The notes under the pieces: model-generated
The model's database searches: none
The model's input: only the letters and a program-made list of their open reading frames with translations
Told to the model about the DNA's origin: nothing
Source of the DNA: Sindora glabra
Taxonomy: Eukaryota > Streptophyta > Magnoliopsida > Fabales > Fabaceae
DNA: 64,000 nucleotides
Direction of reading: 5' to 3'
NCBI GenBank assembly: GCA_020226215.1
Contig: CM035234.1
Location: 18,690,713 to 18,754,712 of the forward strand
Made by a program: the position numbers and the translations under genes
Part shown: one piece after another, positions 20,406 through 32,539 of the stretch
How positions within the stretch are numbered: the stretch's first letter is position 1
How the letters are laid out: every line of letters begins with the position of its first letter

Positions 20406-20929
20406 AATTTATATTGAATCATATTTCTAACTACTCAAACTCATCAAAATCAAGGTCAAGCTTTAAAAAGCAAACTATCAACTGCTTCACTTGCACTCTT
20501 GTATGTACTACAAAATAATCTCCTCAAATTAAGTTCTTGAATTTCGCATTAAATGACTTCTCTTTGAATTATTGTGAAGATGAACTAATCAAAATACTTA
20601 CAAATCCACTTCATAAGCAGCTTAAAATCTAAACCAAAAAAATAATTATGTACACTTCGTAAGAAAAATGCACTATTATGAAAATAAAGTGGAACATTTT
20701 TCATAATAAATATATTTTCAAAATAAATGTAATTATAATTTTAAATTACAATTGTGATTAGATTGTAGTTAATAAAATTTTGGCAAATATGAAATAATAC
20801 GACTATTACAATAAGAAATTTAATTAGAGTGATTCATAACAATAATATTACACTAATAATTAGTTGGTTTGCTGTAGTAAAGGTCTTCCTCACTCAATAA
20901 GAAAATCTTGATTTTGGTTCTTTATTTGG

Positions 20930-21585
20930 CATTTGATTTACGGAATTAAACATTTCCAAGAATTAATTACTAAGAATTTAATTCTTGAGAATATGAAATC
21001 ATCATATTTTGTTTAATTAAAAATATTTTTATAATATTATATTTTAATTATTTTAAATATTTTTGAAGACATTATTAAATTATCAAAAATATTATTATTA
21101 AAAATTAAGTAATTAACAATAATGGGCAGTGGCCAACAGTAATCACAGGTAGTAGGCAATGGCTAGTAAGGATCACCGAAAATGATTAGTGGCTTGTGAT
21201 GGTTATTAAAAATGGATAGTGGTGGATGGTGACTAAGGATGATGGATAATGATAAATAATTGTCACCAACAATGATCACCAATATTGAATAATGGCTAAT
21301 AGTATGTAGTGATGAATAATGGTTAGTAGTAGTGAGTGATCTTCAATAATAATCATTGATAATTGATTGCGGTAGTGATCATCATTGACAATATATGGTG
21401 ATCAATTATAATCACTAATTGTTGATGGTGGTCACTGATGACTACCAGTGTGAGTAGTAATTGATAATGGTCATTGAAAATAAATGAGAATCGATAGTGG
21501 TTAACAGTAAATGATGGTAGGTAGTAATTAATCTATAGCTAATAATAGCAATAGTAAAATAAAGTATTAATGATAATAAGACTTT
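20930..21585 (+). mobile_element. Repeat element with GAT/GGT trinucleotide-like core
   Basis: A head segment (20930-21115) carries AAGAATTTAATTCTTGAGAA and AT-rich spacer. It is followed by about 450 bp of degenerate triplets such as GATAGTGGT, AATGGT and GATGATGG. The same head and core occur in inverse orientation at 53325-53935, so this is a dispersed element, not a local expansion. No open frame survives in the core. Confidence 0.6.
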
Positions 21586-21588
21586 AAC

Positions 21589-22827
21589 GGAGCCGTTTGG
21601 TTCGCGAAATCTTACATTCTCAAGAAAGTATACCTTCCCGAGAATGTGAATTTCCAGGTATATGAATTTCTAAAATGTAAGATTTTTATGTTTGGTTTCA
21701 ATACAAATATTCTTAGGAATATTTTTTCACATTTTCAAATATATTATATTTCCATATTTGGTTCATATTTCATACTCCCTAAGAATCTTATTACTTTTTC
21801 AAAAAATACTCTTATTAATTTTTTGTTATAAATTAAAATAAATTATACATTTAATTAAAAATATATGAATAAAGACTTTTGAAGACTTAATAAATTAATA
21901 ATTTAAATTATATTTGATTAAAATATAATAAATAATTTAATATATAAAATATTAAAATTTTTAAAAATTTAAATTTGAATTTTCATATAATTAATTATAT
22001 GAAATAAATAAATAATTTCTCTATTGTTGACAAAAAAATTTGTTTTCTTTGAAAAGAAAATAAGAAAGAAAGAAGAGAAATAATCTGTTTTAAATTTAAA
22101 TTGAAAAGAAAATAAAAAAATTTAAAATTTAAAATAATTAAAATATGAAATTAATTCAAATTATATGAATTAATTTACTTATAATATCAATTAAAATATA
22201 TATGAAATATTTCATATTTATATTAGATTATTATTAGTTTTCCATGTTATATTTCAAATTAAATTATATATATAAATATTTTAAATAAGTTATCATTTTA
22301 ATATAAAATTTTAATTGAATATATTATATATTATATTTTCATAAAATTATTCAAAAATTAAAATTAAAATTTATTTATTTAAATTTTATTAATATTTTTA
22401 TATTGAAATTTAAGAATTATATTTCATATTAAATATATATAAATCAAAACTTGATTAATATTCTATAACTCACTTTTAATATCTAGAATATTGAAAAAAT
22501 TATTTATAAAATTAAAATTAAAAATAGAAAATATAAGTTAAAACTAAAAAATAAAAATAAAAATTTTTAAATAAATGAGGACATAAAAAAATGGGAGTAA
22601 AATTATCTTTTTATTTTAGTATCTATATTTCCATAAGATGAGAATGTGAAATGCACACCACCCTCCTATGGGAATATTTGGGGAGAATATTGGGTATCAA
22701 AACATTTTCAGGAATGTTACTATTCTCAGGGTAAATTTTTTAAAAACTTGAATCAAATATGGAAATATCATATTCCCTATAAATATTTTCGGGAATATGA
22801 GAAACATTCGTTAAACCAAACACACCC
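21589..22827. mobile_element. Non-autonomous DNA transposon (about 1.24 kb), GTTTGGTT termini
   Basis: The left end is GGAGCCGTTTGGTTCGCG and the reverse complement of the right end is GGGTGTGTTTGGTTTAACG. Both then carry ATTCTC/ATTCCCGA-type motifs. TAA flanks both sides with one unmatched base on the left, suggesting a 3-bp target duplication as in PIF/Harbinger elements. The interior is AT-rich and without coding capacity. Confidence 0.55.
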
Positions 22828-22829
22828 TA

Positions 22830-24240
22830 ATAGAAAAGTAAGCAAAATAATTTATTTATATTAATTAAATATTTTTATATTTTAAAAATGAAGGATATTC
22901 ATATTTGCATAAAAATATTTTGAAAGAATATTAGATAAAAATATTCTCAAAAGTGTGAATAATTTTTAGAATATTTTTCTAAAATTTGAACTAAATATGA
23001 AAATTTTATATTCTTTTAAAATATTTTTAAAAATATAAAAATATTTCATAAATTAAATATCAGCTTATACACATTTTTATTAGAAATAATTTATCGATTA
23101 CTATTTCCATTTTAATTAAGCTTGTACCTTCAAAAAAAGTATAAGAAAACTTGTTTTAATTCGTAATATTTGATAGTAACATTACACGTAATATTTTAAT
23201 TAATTCCGGACTACAATGTGAAAGTCGTTGGCCTGGAGCAGTGAAAATTATAGACTTTGGTGGTTCATTTGGGTTCTCACATATGTTGTTGCAGCAACTA
23301 CAGTTTGACGTACAAAAAGTACTGTTTCTTAGTCAAATGTGATGGTATCATGGGATCATGGGGGAACGAACATGGCCTCGCCATTTTGAGCTCATATTCC
23401 TCAAACTCGTCTGCAACTTGTGCTGACATTAATTTTCACAATCCATCTGTTCTATGTCAAACATCACATGTACATACATATGGCCCGACACTTGCATGAG
23501 AATAAAATTATATTTTTCTAAAAAATATTATAAATAGTAAAAATTCAAAATTAGATTTTTAATCTTTTATACTCTTAAACTTTACAAATTTATTATGTTA
23601 TTCAATATCTAATTACAACCATCCGTTTATGCTTTGAAATTCAATTTTATATTTTATTTTTTATATATAATATTGTTGTTTCCTTATTATGATACATTAT
23701 GTCCTTGAAAATAATTATTAATTGTTATGAAATTTTAATATAAAAATTATAAAATTCATAATTTTTTTAAAAAAATTATAAGTGCGCATTTATTTTGTAT
23801 GCAATAAATATATAAAATTATAATTTTATCATTTAAAGTTATAACAAAATAATTTCAATTTTTATTTCAATGAAAAAGTTGAAATACTTAATTAATAAAA
23901 ATATCGTAAATTGTGAAAAATTATAACTTTCAGAAAAAAAATAAGTTGTGAATACGTACATAAAATTTATTTAAAAGGGCATGCTGAAGCGTAACCCTTT
24001 CTTTATTTGTACGTTCCTTCTTTTTGACTTTTTCTTTCAAATATTCTCATCTATATATTCACAGGTCAAATTGATTACACTCTTTGATTTCAGATGGTCT
24101 ACCATCTCCAACCTTTCCCATGGTCCAACCGCGTGGTCAGGCTTGTTATTCAGTGGTTGAAGTATCAAATTTCTTGAAAAATACATATAACTTATAAATT
24201 TTTACATAATTATTTTAAAATTATTATATATAAAAATGAA
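22830..24240. other. Intergenic with two GC-richer patches, no gene recognised
   Basis: The patches at about 23215-23500 and 24000-24150 are less AT-rich. The first contains an 80-codon plus frame (23257-23499) with several Cys and Ser residues but no signal peptide or recognised family. It may be decayed exon sequence, with no positive evidence for a gene. Confidence 0.35.
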
Positions 24241-24249
24241 GATATCAAA

Positions 24250-24415
24250 AAAATTGTACAATATACTATTAACATAGTATTTATACCAAATGTACCATTA
24301 AATCTAATCATTAATGTATTATTATTTAAAAAATAAATCTAATGTATAATTAAATTTGATATTATATCAATATACTACTATATTAGTAATATAATAAAAT
24401 TTTTCTCTACAAAAA
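24250..24415. mobile_element. AT-rich MITE, 'TATGGTATAC' family
   Basis: Starts ACAATATACTATTAACATAG and contains ATTAAATTTGATATTATATC in the distal half. The two halves are roughly inverted copies of each other. Confidence 0.45.
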
Positions 24416-24778
24416 AAAGGACTAAGGTCGAGCCTACTTATGCTCATCGGCTTCACCCCTGATGATGACTTTTGTTTTGTTGGTTGTTATTTTGGTATAC
24501 AAAAATTTAACAGTAAGATATACTTCATTTCAAAGAGAGAACATATTATAGATTTCTTTGGATTCTTATAATAATACTTAATCTTTTGAAATTGCAAACA
24601 ACAAAAATTGAATTCAAAATATAAGTAGTCGAAGAAAACAAATCTTTTGAATTAACCAAAGGAGTTATTTTGTTGATTGTTTAATTTATAATAAGGGAAT
24701 TTTTTTTTTAACAATTTTACTTTTTTATGTTACAATAAGAGGTAATGGCCTATAGAGATACGGAAGGAAATGAGTTCC

Positions 24779-24781
<3 letters not shown>

Positions 24782-24848
<67 letters not shown>
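24782..24848. repeat. (AT)n microsatellite, about 67 bp
   Basis: Uninterrupted AT dinucleotides. Confidence 0.97.
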
Positions 24849-24849
<1 letters not shown>

Positions 24850-24854
<5 letters not shown>

Positions 24855-25736
24855 GATAAGATAAATGGAAAAATCAGGTAATAAGTCTTGCTCAAATTCT
24901 AAAGTAAAAATTTGGATATCAGAAAAACAAAATTTATCCGACATATATTATTTTGTTGATTGTTTAAATTATAGAGCAAGATTTTATGATAAGGGGACCA
25001 TTTATCAATTTTATTTTATTTTGTTTTTTCAATGAGAGGTGATAGATTAGGAAGACAGAGGAGAATAGATCAATTTTTCTTTACAAAAATGTGTGTAGAA
25101 TTATATAATAAAAATTGGTCGAATTTTAAAATAAAATTTACAGCTCTCCGAGAGTAATGACATGGGTAACTACTTAGAAGTTCCAATATTTTACTAAGCT
25201 TAACTATTATAAAACATAAGGTTTACTGTATTTAATTTAAATTTGACTTTTAATATGTTTTCTTTTGTATTAATATCATCTTGAATTTATCTATAGCTAA
25301 AGAGACAAATAATCACTTGTATATGAACAAATACTTCGGATTGAAAAGTACTTCTATATCATATATTTATTGTCAAATTGACCTTCATGAATTTTTTTTC
25401 CAATTACATCCAACATTCCGTATTTTTAAATTATTATACGCATTCATTTCCTAAAATATTTCCACCTACGAGATAAAACATTATTAATTTTTCAATCTTT
25501 TAACTGCGCCCTTTCTCTGCTATCTTTTCGAATGGTTGAACAACTATTTTCTTACAATTTTACATACAAATATGCTTTTTTTAAGAAAAATAGAAACACT
25601 ATAAGCCTAGAGTGTTTCTTCCCAAGGATCGCAACAATCATAATTTTTTGTATTTATTTATAATTTTATTAATTATAACATAATTATAATTGTAATTTAA
25701 GAATTTTTTTTATTTACCTGTACTTTTACTAATTAT
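24850..25736. other. AT-rich intergenic left of the Copia element
   Basis: No gene. The last 30 bp (TACTTTTACTAATTAT just before the LTR) match the empty-site paralog near 46060-46085. Confidence 0.5.
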
Positions 25737-26265
25737 TGTTAGCAAATATAGAAAGAAATTTGATGGTTGTGCCATGGTGATCCACTGCCTTAAAAGCAAG
25801 AATCTCGGCGGACCTATGATGCAACCTGATAACTGACCTTACTTCCCAAGGTTAACATAACTCTACTCCTGAACTTATGCATTGAAGGCTAAGAGTTGGA
25901 ATCTCACAAAAAAAGAATTATTGCCTAGAAATTTAAGAAGAGTAGAATAGGAATTAAGGAAAGAATTTATAGAGTAGTACATGAATATTTTTCTATATAT
26001 ATCTCTCAATTCACCTTCTTTATATATATAGTCTCATTGAAAATGATTTTCAAAAAATTTAAAGCCACATAAAGTCATAATAATAGCTATTAATAGGTGT
26101 GAAACAACTAAATAATATTTATTTTGAAACCTTTTTAATGTTTAAATGATATTCATTATAAAATATTTTCTTAATTAATATATTTTAATTTTTCCAACTA
26201 TTTTCTTAAAAAAATTCCTAAAATAGAAAACTTGAATACCATTATCTTACATTGTTATCCTAACA
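25737..26265 (-). repeat. 3' LTR of Copia element
   Basis: 529 bp with ends TGTTAG...CTAACA. It aligns along its whole length with 30826-31349, with dozens of substitutions and several small indels. Confidence 0.9.
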
Positions 26266-26869
26266 ATCCCCTACTAATGGCAATCAAATTACTAGAAGGA
26301 TTAATCTAGGCATTATAAAGCATTCATGCTTAAGTGTTAATATCCTTAGAATTTGAATTAACACGTAGTGGAGTGAGGCAACAACTTCATCCAATAAGTG
26401 AATTACTCTTGAACTTATTAAATTTAGTTAAGACCCTCACAACACGTAATTACCTTTTAAATTTCTGAGATTCCATGATAAATATGTAACAATGAACAAA
26501 TTGTATTCACATTGAAAGCCTTTTCCATACACTACAAGGTTTCTCATAAGTGTTTTAAAGCTTAAGTCTTTCCTAAAAGGCAACTTGTACCTCCTTACTC
26601 ACGTAAGTAGATACATCTAGTGCATCTCTATAGCACCACCCAAATAAGGCACAATGTATCTATTAAGAGTATATTACTCATCCTCATAACAAACATTTAT
26701 AAATACATCAAGTGCTTCTCTATAGCACCACCCAAATAAAAGCCTATATATCTATCAGCATACATTACCACATGTCATAGGGATAGAGATGTAATGTATA
26801 TGAGTAATCACAAGGCTTCGTTTGACCAACAATTGGATACCCACCATGTTTTCCTCTATTTAAGGCTTT

Positions 26870-29800
26870 AAGCTCATCCTCCTCGACGAGTCTAGGACAA
26901 CTTTCTTAGGTGATCCTTTAGTGAGAGGATTAGCTAGATTCCTTCCACTTTTTACATAGTCAAGGGTAATTACACCATCCTTAATCAATTGTCTAACAAT
27001 ACTGTGTCTAACACGTATATGTCTTCTTTTTCCATTGTAGGCATTATTGTTAGTTACTACAATTGCAGCTTATGAATCACAATGAAGTGACACTGGAGGT
27101 GTAGGTTTTCCCCATATAGGGATATCTGACATAAGACTCCTTAACCATTTTGCTTTTTGACTTGCTAACTTAAGAGCTATAAACTTATATTCCATTGTTG
27201 AGTGTGCTATACTAGTCTATTTTGCAAATTTACAAGAAATAGCACCTCTAGCTAAAGTAAAATCATATCCACTAGTTAAACTTACCTCATTATTATCAAA
27301 AACCTAGTTTGCATCGCAATAACCTCCTAATACTGTAGGAAATTTAGAGAATTGCAAAGTCCAATCGATAAGTACCTTTTTAAATATTTTAATAAGCAAC
27401 AAAGTGCATTCGAATGTTCACTACTAGGATTATGTGTATAACGAATCAATCTACTAGTAGTGTATGCAATATCAAGTCTTGTATAATTCATAAGAAACAT
27501 AACACTACCAATGATCTTAACATACTCAAATTGAGAAATACTTAGTTCACTAGTATTCTTCTTTAAATGCACACTAAGGTCATGAGGAGTTCTAACAGGT
27601 ACCATATCAAAACTGTCAAGTTTCTTTAATAATTTTTTAATATAATTTGATTGATTTAAAGAAAAGCCATTCTCAATCCTCTTAATCTTGATTCCTAATA
27701 TCACATCCCAAATCTTTCATTTCAAATTTAGAACATAAAATTTCCTTTGTTTTTATTATTATATCTAAGCACGTTCCAAATATTAATATATCATCCATAT
27801 AAAGATATATTATAACACATTTAGATTCAAACTAATTTTGCATATACACATGTATCAGAAGAATTTACAATAAAACCATGTTCTATCAAAACATTATTAA
27901 ACTTCTCATACCATTGTTTAGGTGTCCTGTTTTAACCCATACAAAGATTTTTTAAGCTTGCACATTTTATGCTCTTGACCAAGTATTATGCAACCTTCAA
28001 GTTGTTTCATATATATTTCTTCATTTAAATCTCCATTCAAAAAAGTTATTTTTACATCCATTTGATGTATGATCAAGTTATGTATTGCTGTTAAAGCAAT
28101 TAAAGCATGCACTGTAAATATTTTGGTAGTAGGAGAGTAAATATCAAAGAAATCAATACCCTTTCTTTAAGTATAACCTTTAATTACCAGTCTAGCTTTG
28201 AATTTTTCTACAAACCCATTTGATCTTAATTTTCTCTTAAATATCCATTTGCTATCAATTGGTTTGCTTCCTTTAGGCAAATCTACTAGTTTTCAAGTAT
28301 AATTACTCATTATTGAATCTATTTCACTTTTAATAGCCTCTTTCTAGAAATTTGAATCTATTAATTTTATTATTTCTTCATAAATTCTAGGATCTTTTTC
28401 TAACATATAAGAATGTGTTAATTCCTCAGACAATATATCCATATCTACAATTTTAGTCAAGAATGCAGTAATAAATTTTGGTCTAAAGCTAGTTTCAGTT
28501 CTTTGCCTTTTACTTCTTCTAAGTTCATTATTTTTGTAATTATTGGAATTAAATGCATGTAAATGATTAAGCTCTAAAACATCATTTTTAGATGTAGAAT
28601 CTAATTTCTTTAAATGAAAAATATTTTCAAAAAATTATGCATCTCTTGATTCAATAATAGAATTATCATTAAGATATAGAAATCTATAAGCAGCATTATC
28701 ATGAGCATAACTAACTATGTTTGATACTTTAAAATTTTGTATTCCTACCTTAGCTAAACATCCCTACATTCTTAAAAATTAAATTAGGAGGATAGCCTTT
28801 CCACATTTCATTGGGTGTTTTGTCTAGCCTTTTATGAGATACATTATTTAATATGTAATATGCTGTTAGAATAGCTTTCCCCCACATATTGTTAGACATA
28901 TCAAAATTAATTAGCATTGCATTCATCATATTTTTAAGAGCTTTATCTTTCCTTTCAACTATTCCATTTTGTTGTGGTGAATAGGGTGCAGTAAATTCAT
29001 GTATTATGCCATTTTTCTCATGAAATTCTCTTAGACTAGTTGTATTATATTAACCAGCTCTATCTGTTCTTAATCTTTTTTATTTTCTTGTCTAACTGAT
29101 TTTCTACTTCTACTTTATATTTTAGAAACATTGTTTCTGCTTCATTTTTTTATCTTAAGAGATAAACTTTGGTATCTCTTGAGAAGTTATCTACAAAGGT
29201 TATATAATATCATTTTCCTCCTCTACTTATGGTGTTATTAAAGTTTGCTAGGTCTGAATGTACCACTTCTAAAAGTTCAGTCTGCCTATTAGATATAGAT
29301 TTAAAAGGTTTCTTAAAATGTTTAACTTAAACACATATAGGACATTTCAATTTCATTTCTTCACTTATAGAGGGTATCAAATTCATATTCATATTTCTAA
29401 GTCTTTTAATAAAACCAAAATTTAAATGTCCTAATCTTCGATGTTAAAGGTTTAGAGTCTTAACAAAGTAAGCAGAACTAAAGGTAGCATTATTCATTTC
29501 AACAGTATTTAAAACAAAAAAGCCACCATTCACATAGCCTTTTCCTACATACTTATTATTCCTAGTTATTACAATTTTATTAACTTCAATTATAATTTTT
29601 AGTCCTGCCTTATTAAGAAGTGCATCAGAGAGTAAGTTTCTTCACATAGATGGCACATATAGCACATTATTTAAGGCTAGAGTTTTTCTAAAAGTTAATT
29701 TGAGTAAGACTTTTCCTTTACCACATACTCTAACTATTACAAAATTTCCCATGTAAACTATGTCATCATCAATTACTTCTTCAAATTCTTGAAATAGCTC

Positions 29801-30025
29801 CTTATTAGGGTAGATATGTCTTGTTACTCCTATGTCAAGTACCTATTTAGCTACATTACACACCAAGTTTGCTTCTATGACAATAGCTATTATTTCTTTA
29901 TTTTCTACCAAATTTTCTTAAGGCTATAGTTGAGTGGCTAGTTTTTTTGTTATTATTCTTCCCATTCTTTTGTAGTTTACACTGATAGGCTTTGTGACCA
30001 ATTCTTCTGCAAACATAGCATGACA
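26870..30025 (-). pseudogene. Copia pol relic: zinc knuckle, protease, integrase, reverse transcriptase, RNase H
   Basis: Reading on the complement from high to low coordinates: CCHC knuckle (30024-29980); protease with DIG in place of the catalytic DTG (about 29845); GAG-pre-integrase motif HRRLGHLN (about 29443-29420); and integrase with VHSD (about 29255), FVDNFSRD (about 29200) and NGIVERKD (about 28965) around the DDE residues. Reverse transcriptase has HQMDVKITFLNGDLNEEIYM (in 28112-27918) and an intact YMDD (27801-27790). The RNase H tail has HIRVRH and GRNLANPLTKG (about 27010-26900). Many in-frame stops and several frameshifts break the chain, so it is non-functional. Confidence 0.9.
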
Positions 30026-30320
30026 CCTTATTTTTCTGGATTTTGTTATTTTAGCTTTGATTTTGCCACCTATTTTGATTTAGTTATTTTCCTTGCTTCT
30101 AGTTCTTGAACCTATTCTTAGTAGAAGTACCAGTAGATTCAGCGAGGTTAGCATTAGATAAATTTTGAGAGTCAAATTGATACTTATCTTTGAGACAATT
30201 TGCCTCTTCGATTCTTATATGACTGATTAATTCTAACAAAGTGAAATCCCTCTTTTTGTGTTTGAGATTATTTCTGAAGTTGCTCTAAGAAGAGGGAAAT
30301 TTTTCAAGCAAAACATTAGC

Positions 30321-30803
30321 TTATAGAATTTCAAACATTTTCATACCTTCATTGAGAATGTTTGCCACTAAATTTTCATACTCATGAACTTGCTCCATGA
30401 TGGGCTTGTCATCTACCATTTGAAATTGTAACCACTTACCAGTAACATATTTACGGTTCCCTACATCATCAGCGTCATACTTTTTTTCCAAAGTCTCCCA
30501 AATAGATTTAGTAGATTTGTTAGCTACAAACAAGTCAAATAAATTGTTAGGCATATTGCTTAAAAGATGGACTCGAACAAATTTATTGTATTTTTCATAA
30601 TTTTCTAGCACCTTGGTAGCTTCAACTATAGTTTGCTTATTGGTTTCAGGAATGACAAGAGTATCACTAAAGAAAATATAATCAGCCTCCACTTGTTCAA
30701 AAAAGATGAGGAGCTTTTGGGACCAATGCTTGTAGTTGGTTCCATTAAGTGGCTCAATCTTGGAGATGTTAGAAAGCATTGCTTTGTTAAGTAAGAGAGC
30801 CAT
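30321..30803 (-). pseudogene. Copia gag (UBN2/DUF4219 type), N-terminal part
   Basis: An open frame of 160 codons starts 23 bp inside the 5' LTR. It has the typical N-terminal motif LNGTNYKHWSQKLLIFFEQ (DUF4219-like) followed by the UBN2-type gag region (IWETLEKKYD and a WLQFQMVDDKPIMEQVHEYE-like helix). The frame stops at 30321, before the zinc knuckle, so gag is truncated. The CCHC knuckle (C-x2-C-x4-H-x4-C) can still be read at about 30024-29980. Confidence 0.85.
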
Positions 30804-30825
30804 CGAATAATTCTTGCTTTTAAAT

Positions 30826-31349
30826 TGTTAGCAAATATAGAAAGAAATTTAATGGCTGTGTCGTGGTGATCTACTACCTTAAAAAGAATTTTGGTAGACC
30901 AATTGTGCAACCTGATGATCGACCTTACTTCCTAAGGTTAATACAGCTCTACTCCTGTGCACTCAAGGCTAGGAGTTGGAATCTCATAAAAAAAAAAAAG
31001 AATTATTGCCTAGAAATTTAAGAAGAGTAGAATAGGAACTAAGGAAAGAATTCACAGAGCAGTAGATGAATATTTTTCTATATATATCTCTCAATTCACC
31101 TTCTTTATGTATATAGTCTCATTTAAAATAATTTCCAAAAAAATTTAAAGCAACATAAAGCGATAATAATAGCTATTAAAGGTGTGAAATGGCTAAATAA
31201 TATTTATTTTGAAATGCTTTTAATGTTTAAATGATATTTATTATAAAATATTTTCTTAATTAATATATTTTAATTTTTCCAATGGTTTTCTAAAAAAAAT
31301 CTTTAAATAGAAAACTTGAATGCCATTATCTTACATTGTTATCCCAACA
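30826..31349 (-). repeat. 5' LTR of Copia element
   Basis: 524 bp. Shared blocks with the other LTR include TTGCCTAGAAATTTAAGAAG and TATATATCTCTCAATTCACC. Confidence 0.9.
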
Positions 31350-31353
31350 ATTA

Positions 31354-32535
31354 CATCATAAATCCAACCCCAATATAAATTTGTAGTGGGGTAAGAGAAC
31401 AAAGAGCCAAAACAAAATATAATCGAAAAGAGAATAATTTTGATGTCAATTTTGATTAAGCTTCTTGGAGCAACGACAATACAAGCTAAAGGTTTGTTTG
31501 TATTGTAGGAAAGTATTTTTCATGCAAAAATATCATCTACTTATAAATATATATATTTAGGGGAATTCTATGGTATCCATGTGATACCAAACCTATGCTG
31601 ATGTGACAGCATTGGGAGCCATTGGATGAGATTATGATTATATGATTTTAAATTTCTTTAAGAAAAATAACATCTATAATTTTAATAATTAAGAAAAATA
31701 AATTTGTTTTAAAATAAAAATATTTTTTGAATTCTTTTTATTTAATATTAAATAAATAAAATATTTTTTAATATTTATAACATACAAAGTGATTATATGA
31801 ATGTACAGTTAATAGGGAAAGATAATAGGCCATGTCGTAACAATCAGTTACGTGAATAATGATGCAAATGCTATGTTGGGTAAAATTTCAGGATTTTCCC
31901 TCACTATTATAAAAATGATCATCTTGCTTTGTTGGAGTAACCCTAATTTTGCACAAAGGACTAGGTTCTCTTAATGCCCATTGGTATTCTTTTTGACTAT
32001 TTATACTTATAATATAATATATATGGTAATATGTTATAATTGAAATTGTTACAATTATTTCAAACATGAAAAATTAATATCAATATAATATAAATTACCG
32101 AGTTGTATAAATACAAATAGGGTCTTTCTAGTAAAATTATAAAGACAAAAATAAATGTTATATGCCGAATTAAATTTTAGAAATTTATCTATTCATTTTA
32201 TACATTAATTAACAGTTTTTAATTTATATTAGGTATCCAATTTCATACCTAATTTTTTATGAATATAATATTACTAATGATTGTTCACAGTTTTATATTT
32301 CAAACGAGACATTGGATTGAAATTTTAAAGGAACTCTAAGTTCAACATAAAATATAACAGTTGATAATGAAAAATATTCAATAATGTAATTTCAAATTAG
32401 TAAGCTTCTATTTTTTGAGCAATAAAAATGGCTAACTAAATCACTAGACTTATGTACAAAAGAAGTTGAGATCAATTCGAAATACAAAGAGAGATAAAGT
32501 ATTTTGAGGAAAATCAAATGTTCTGTGTTCAAGAG
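31354..32535. repeat. Paralogous non-coding segment, copy A (adjacent to Copia)
   Basis: Aligns collinearly with 46085-46895. Shared blocks include TTTGTAGTGGGGTAAGAGAA, TGCTATGTTGGGTAAAATTT and GAGACATTGGATT. Copy A has extra segments at about 31485-31785 and 32150-32270. No coding sequence is evident. Confidence 0.85.
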
Positions 32536-32539
32536 TTGA

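Larger units (their letters stand above)
25737..31349 (-). mobile_element. Ty1/Copia LTR retrotransposon, full-length but decayed
   Basis: Two LTRs (25737-26265 and 30826-31349) both begin TGTTAG and end in ACA. They flank gag, zinc knuckle, protease, integrase, reverse transcriptase and RNase H in Copia order, reading right to left. The flanks are ATTAT (25732-25736) and ATTAC (31350-31354), a 5-bp target duplication with one mismatch. A polypurine tract, AGTAGGGGA on the complement, abuts the left (3') LTR. LTR differences and many stops show an old, inactive insertion. The right LTR is followed by only 23 bp before the gag ATG, with no obvious initiator-Met primer-binding site. Confidence 0.93.

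Noticed and set aside
23257..23499. 80-codon Cys/Ser-containing ORF, considered as a secreted cysteine-rich peptide
   Set aside because: No N-terminal signal peptide, and the cysteine pattern matches no known family.
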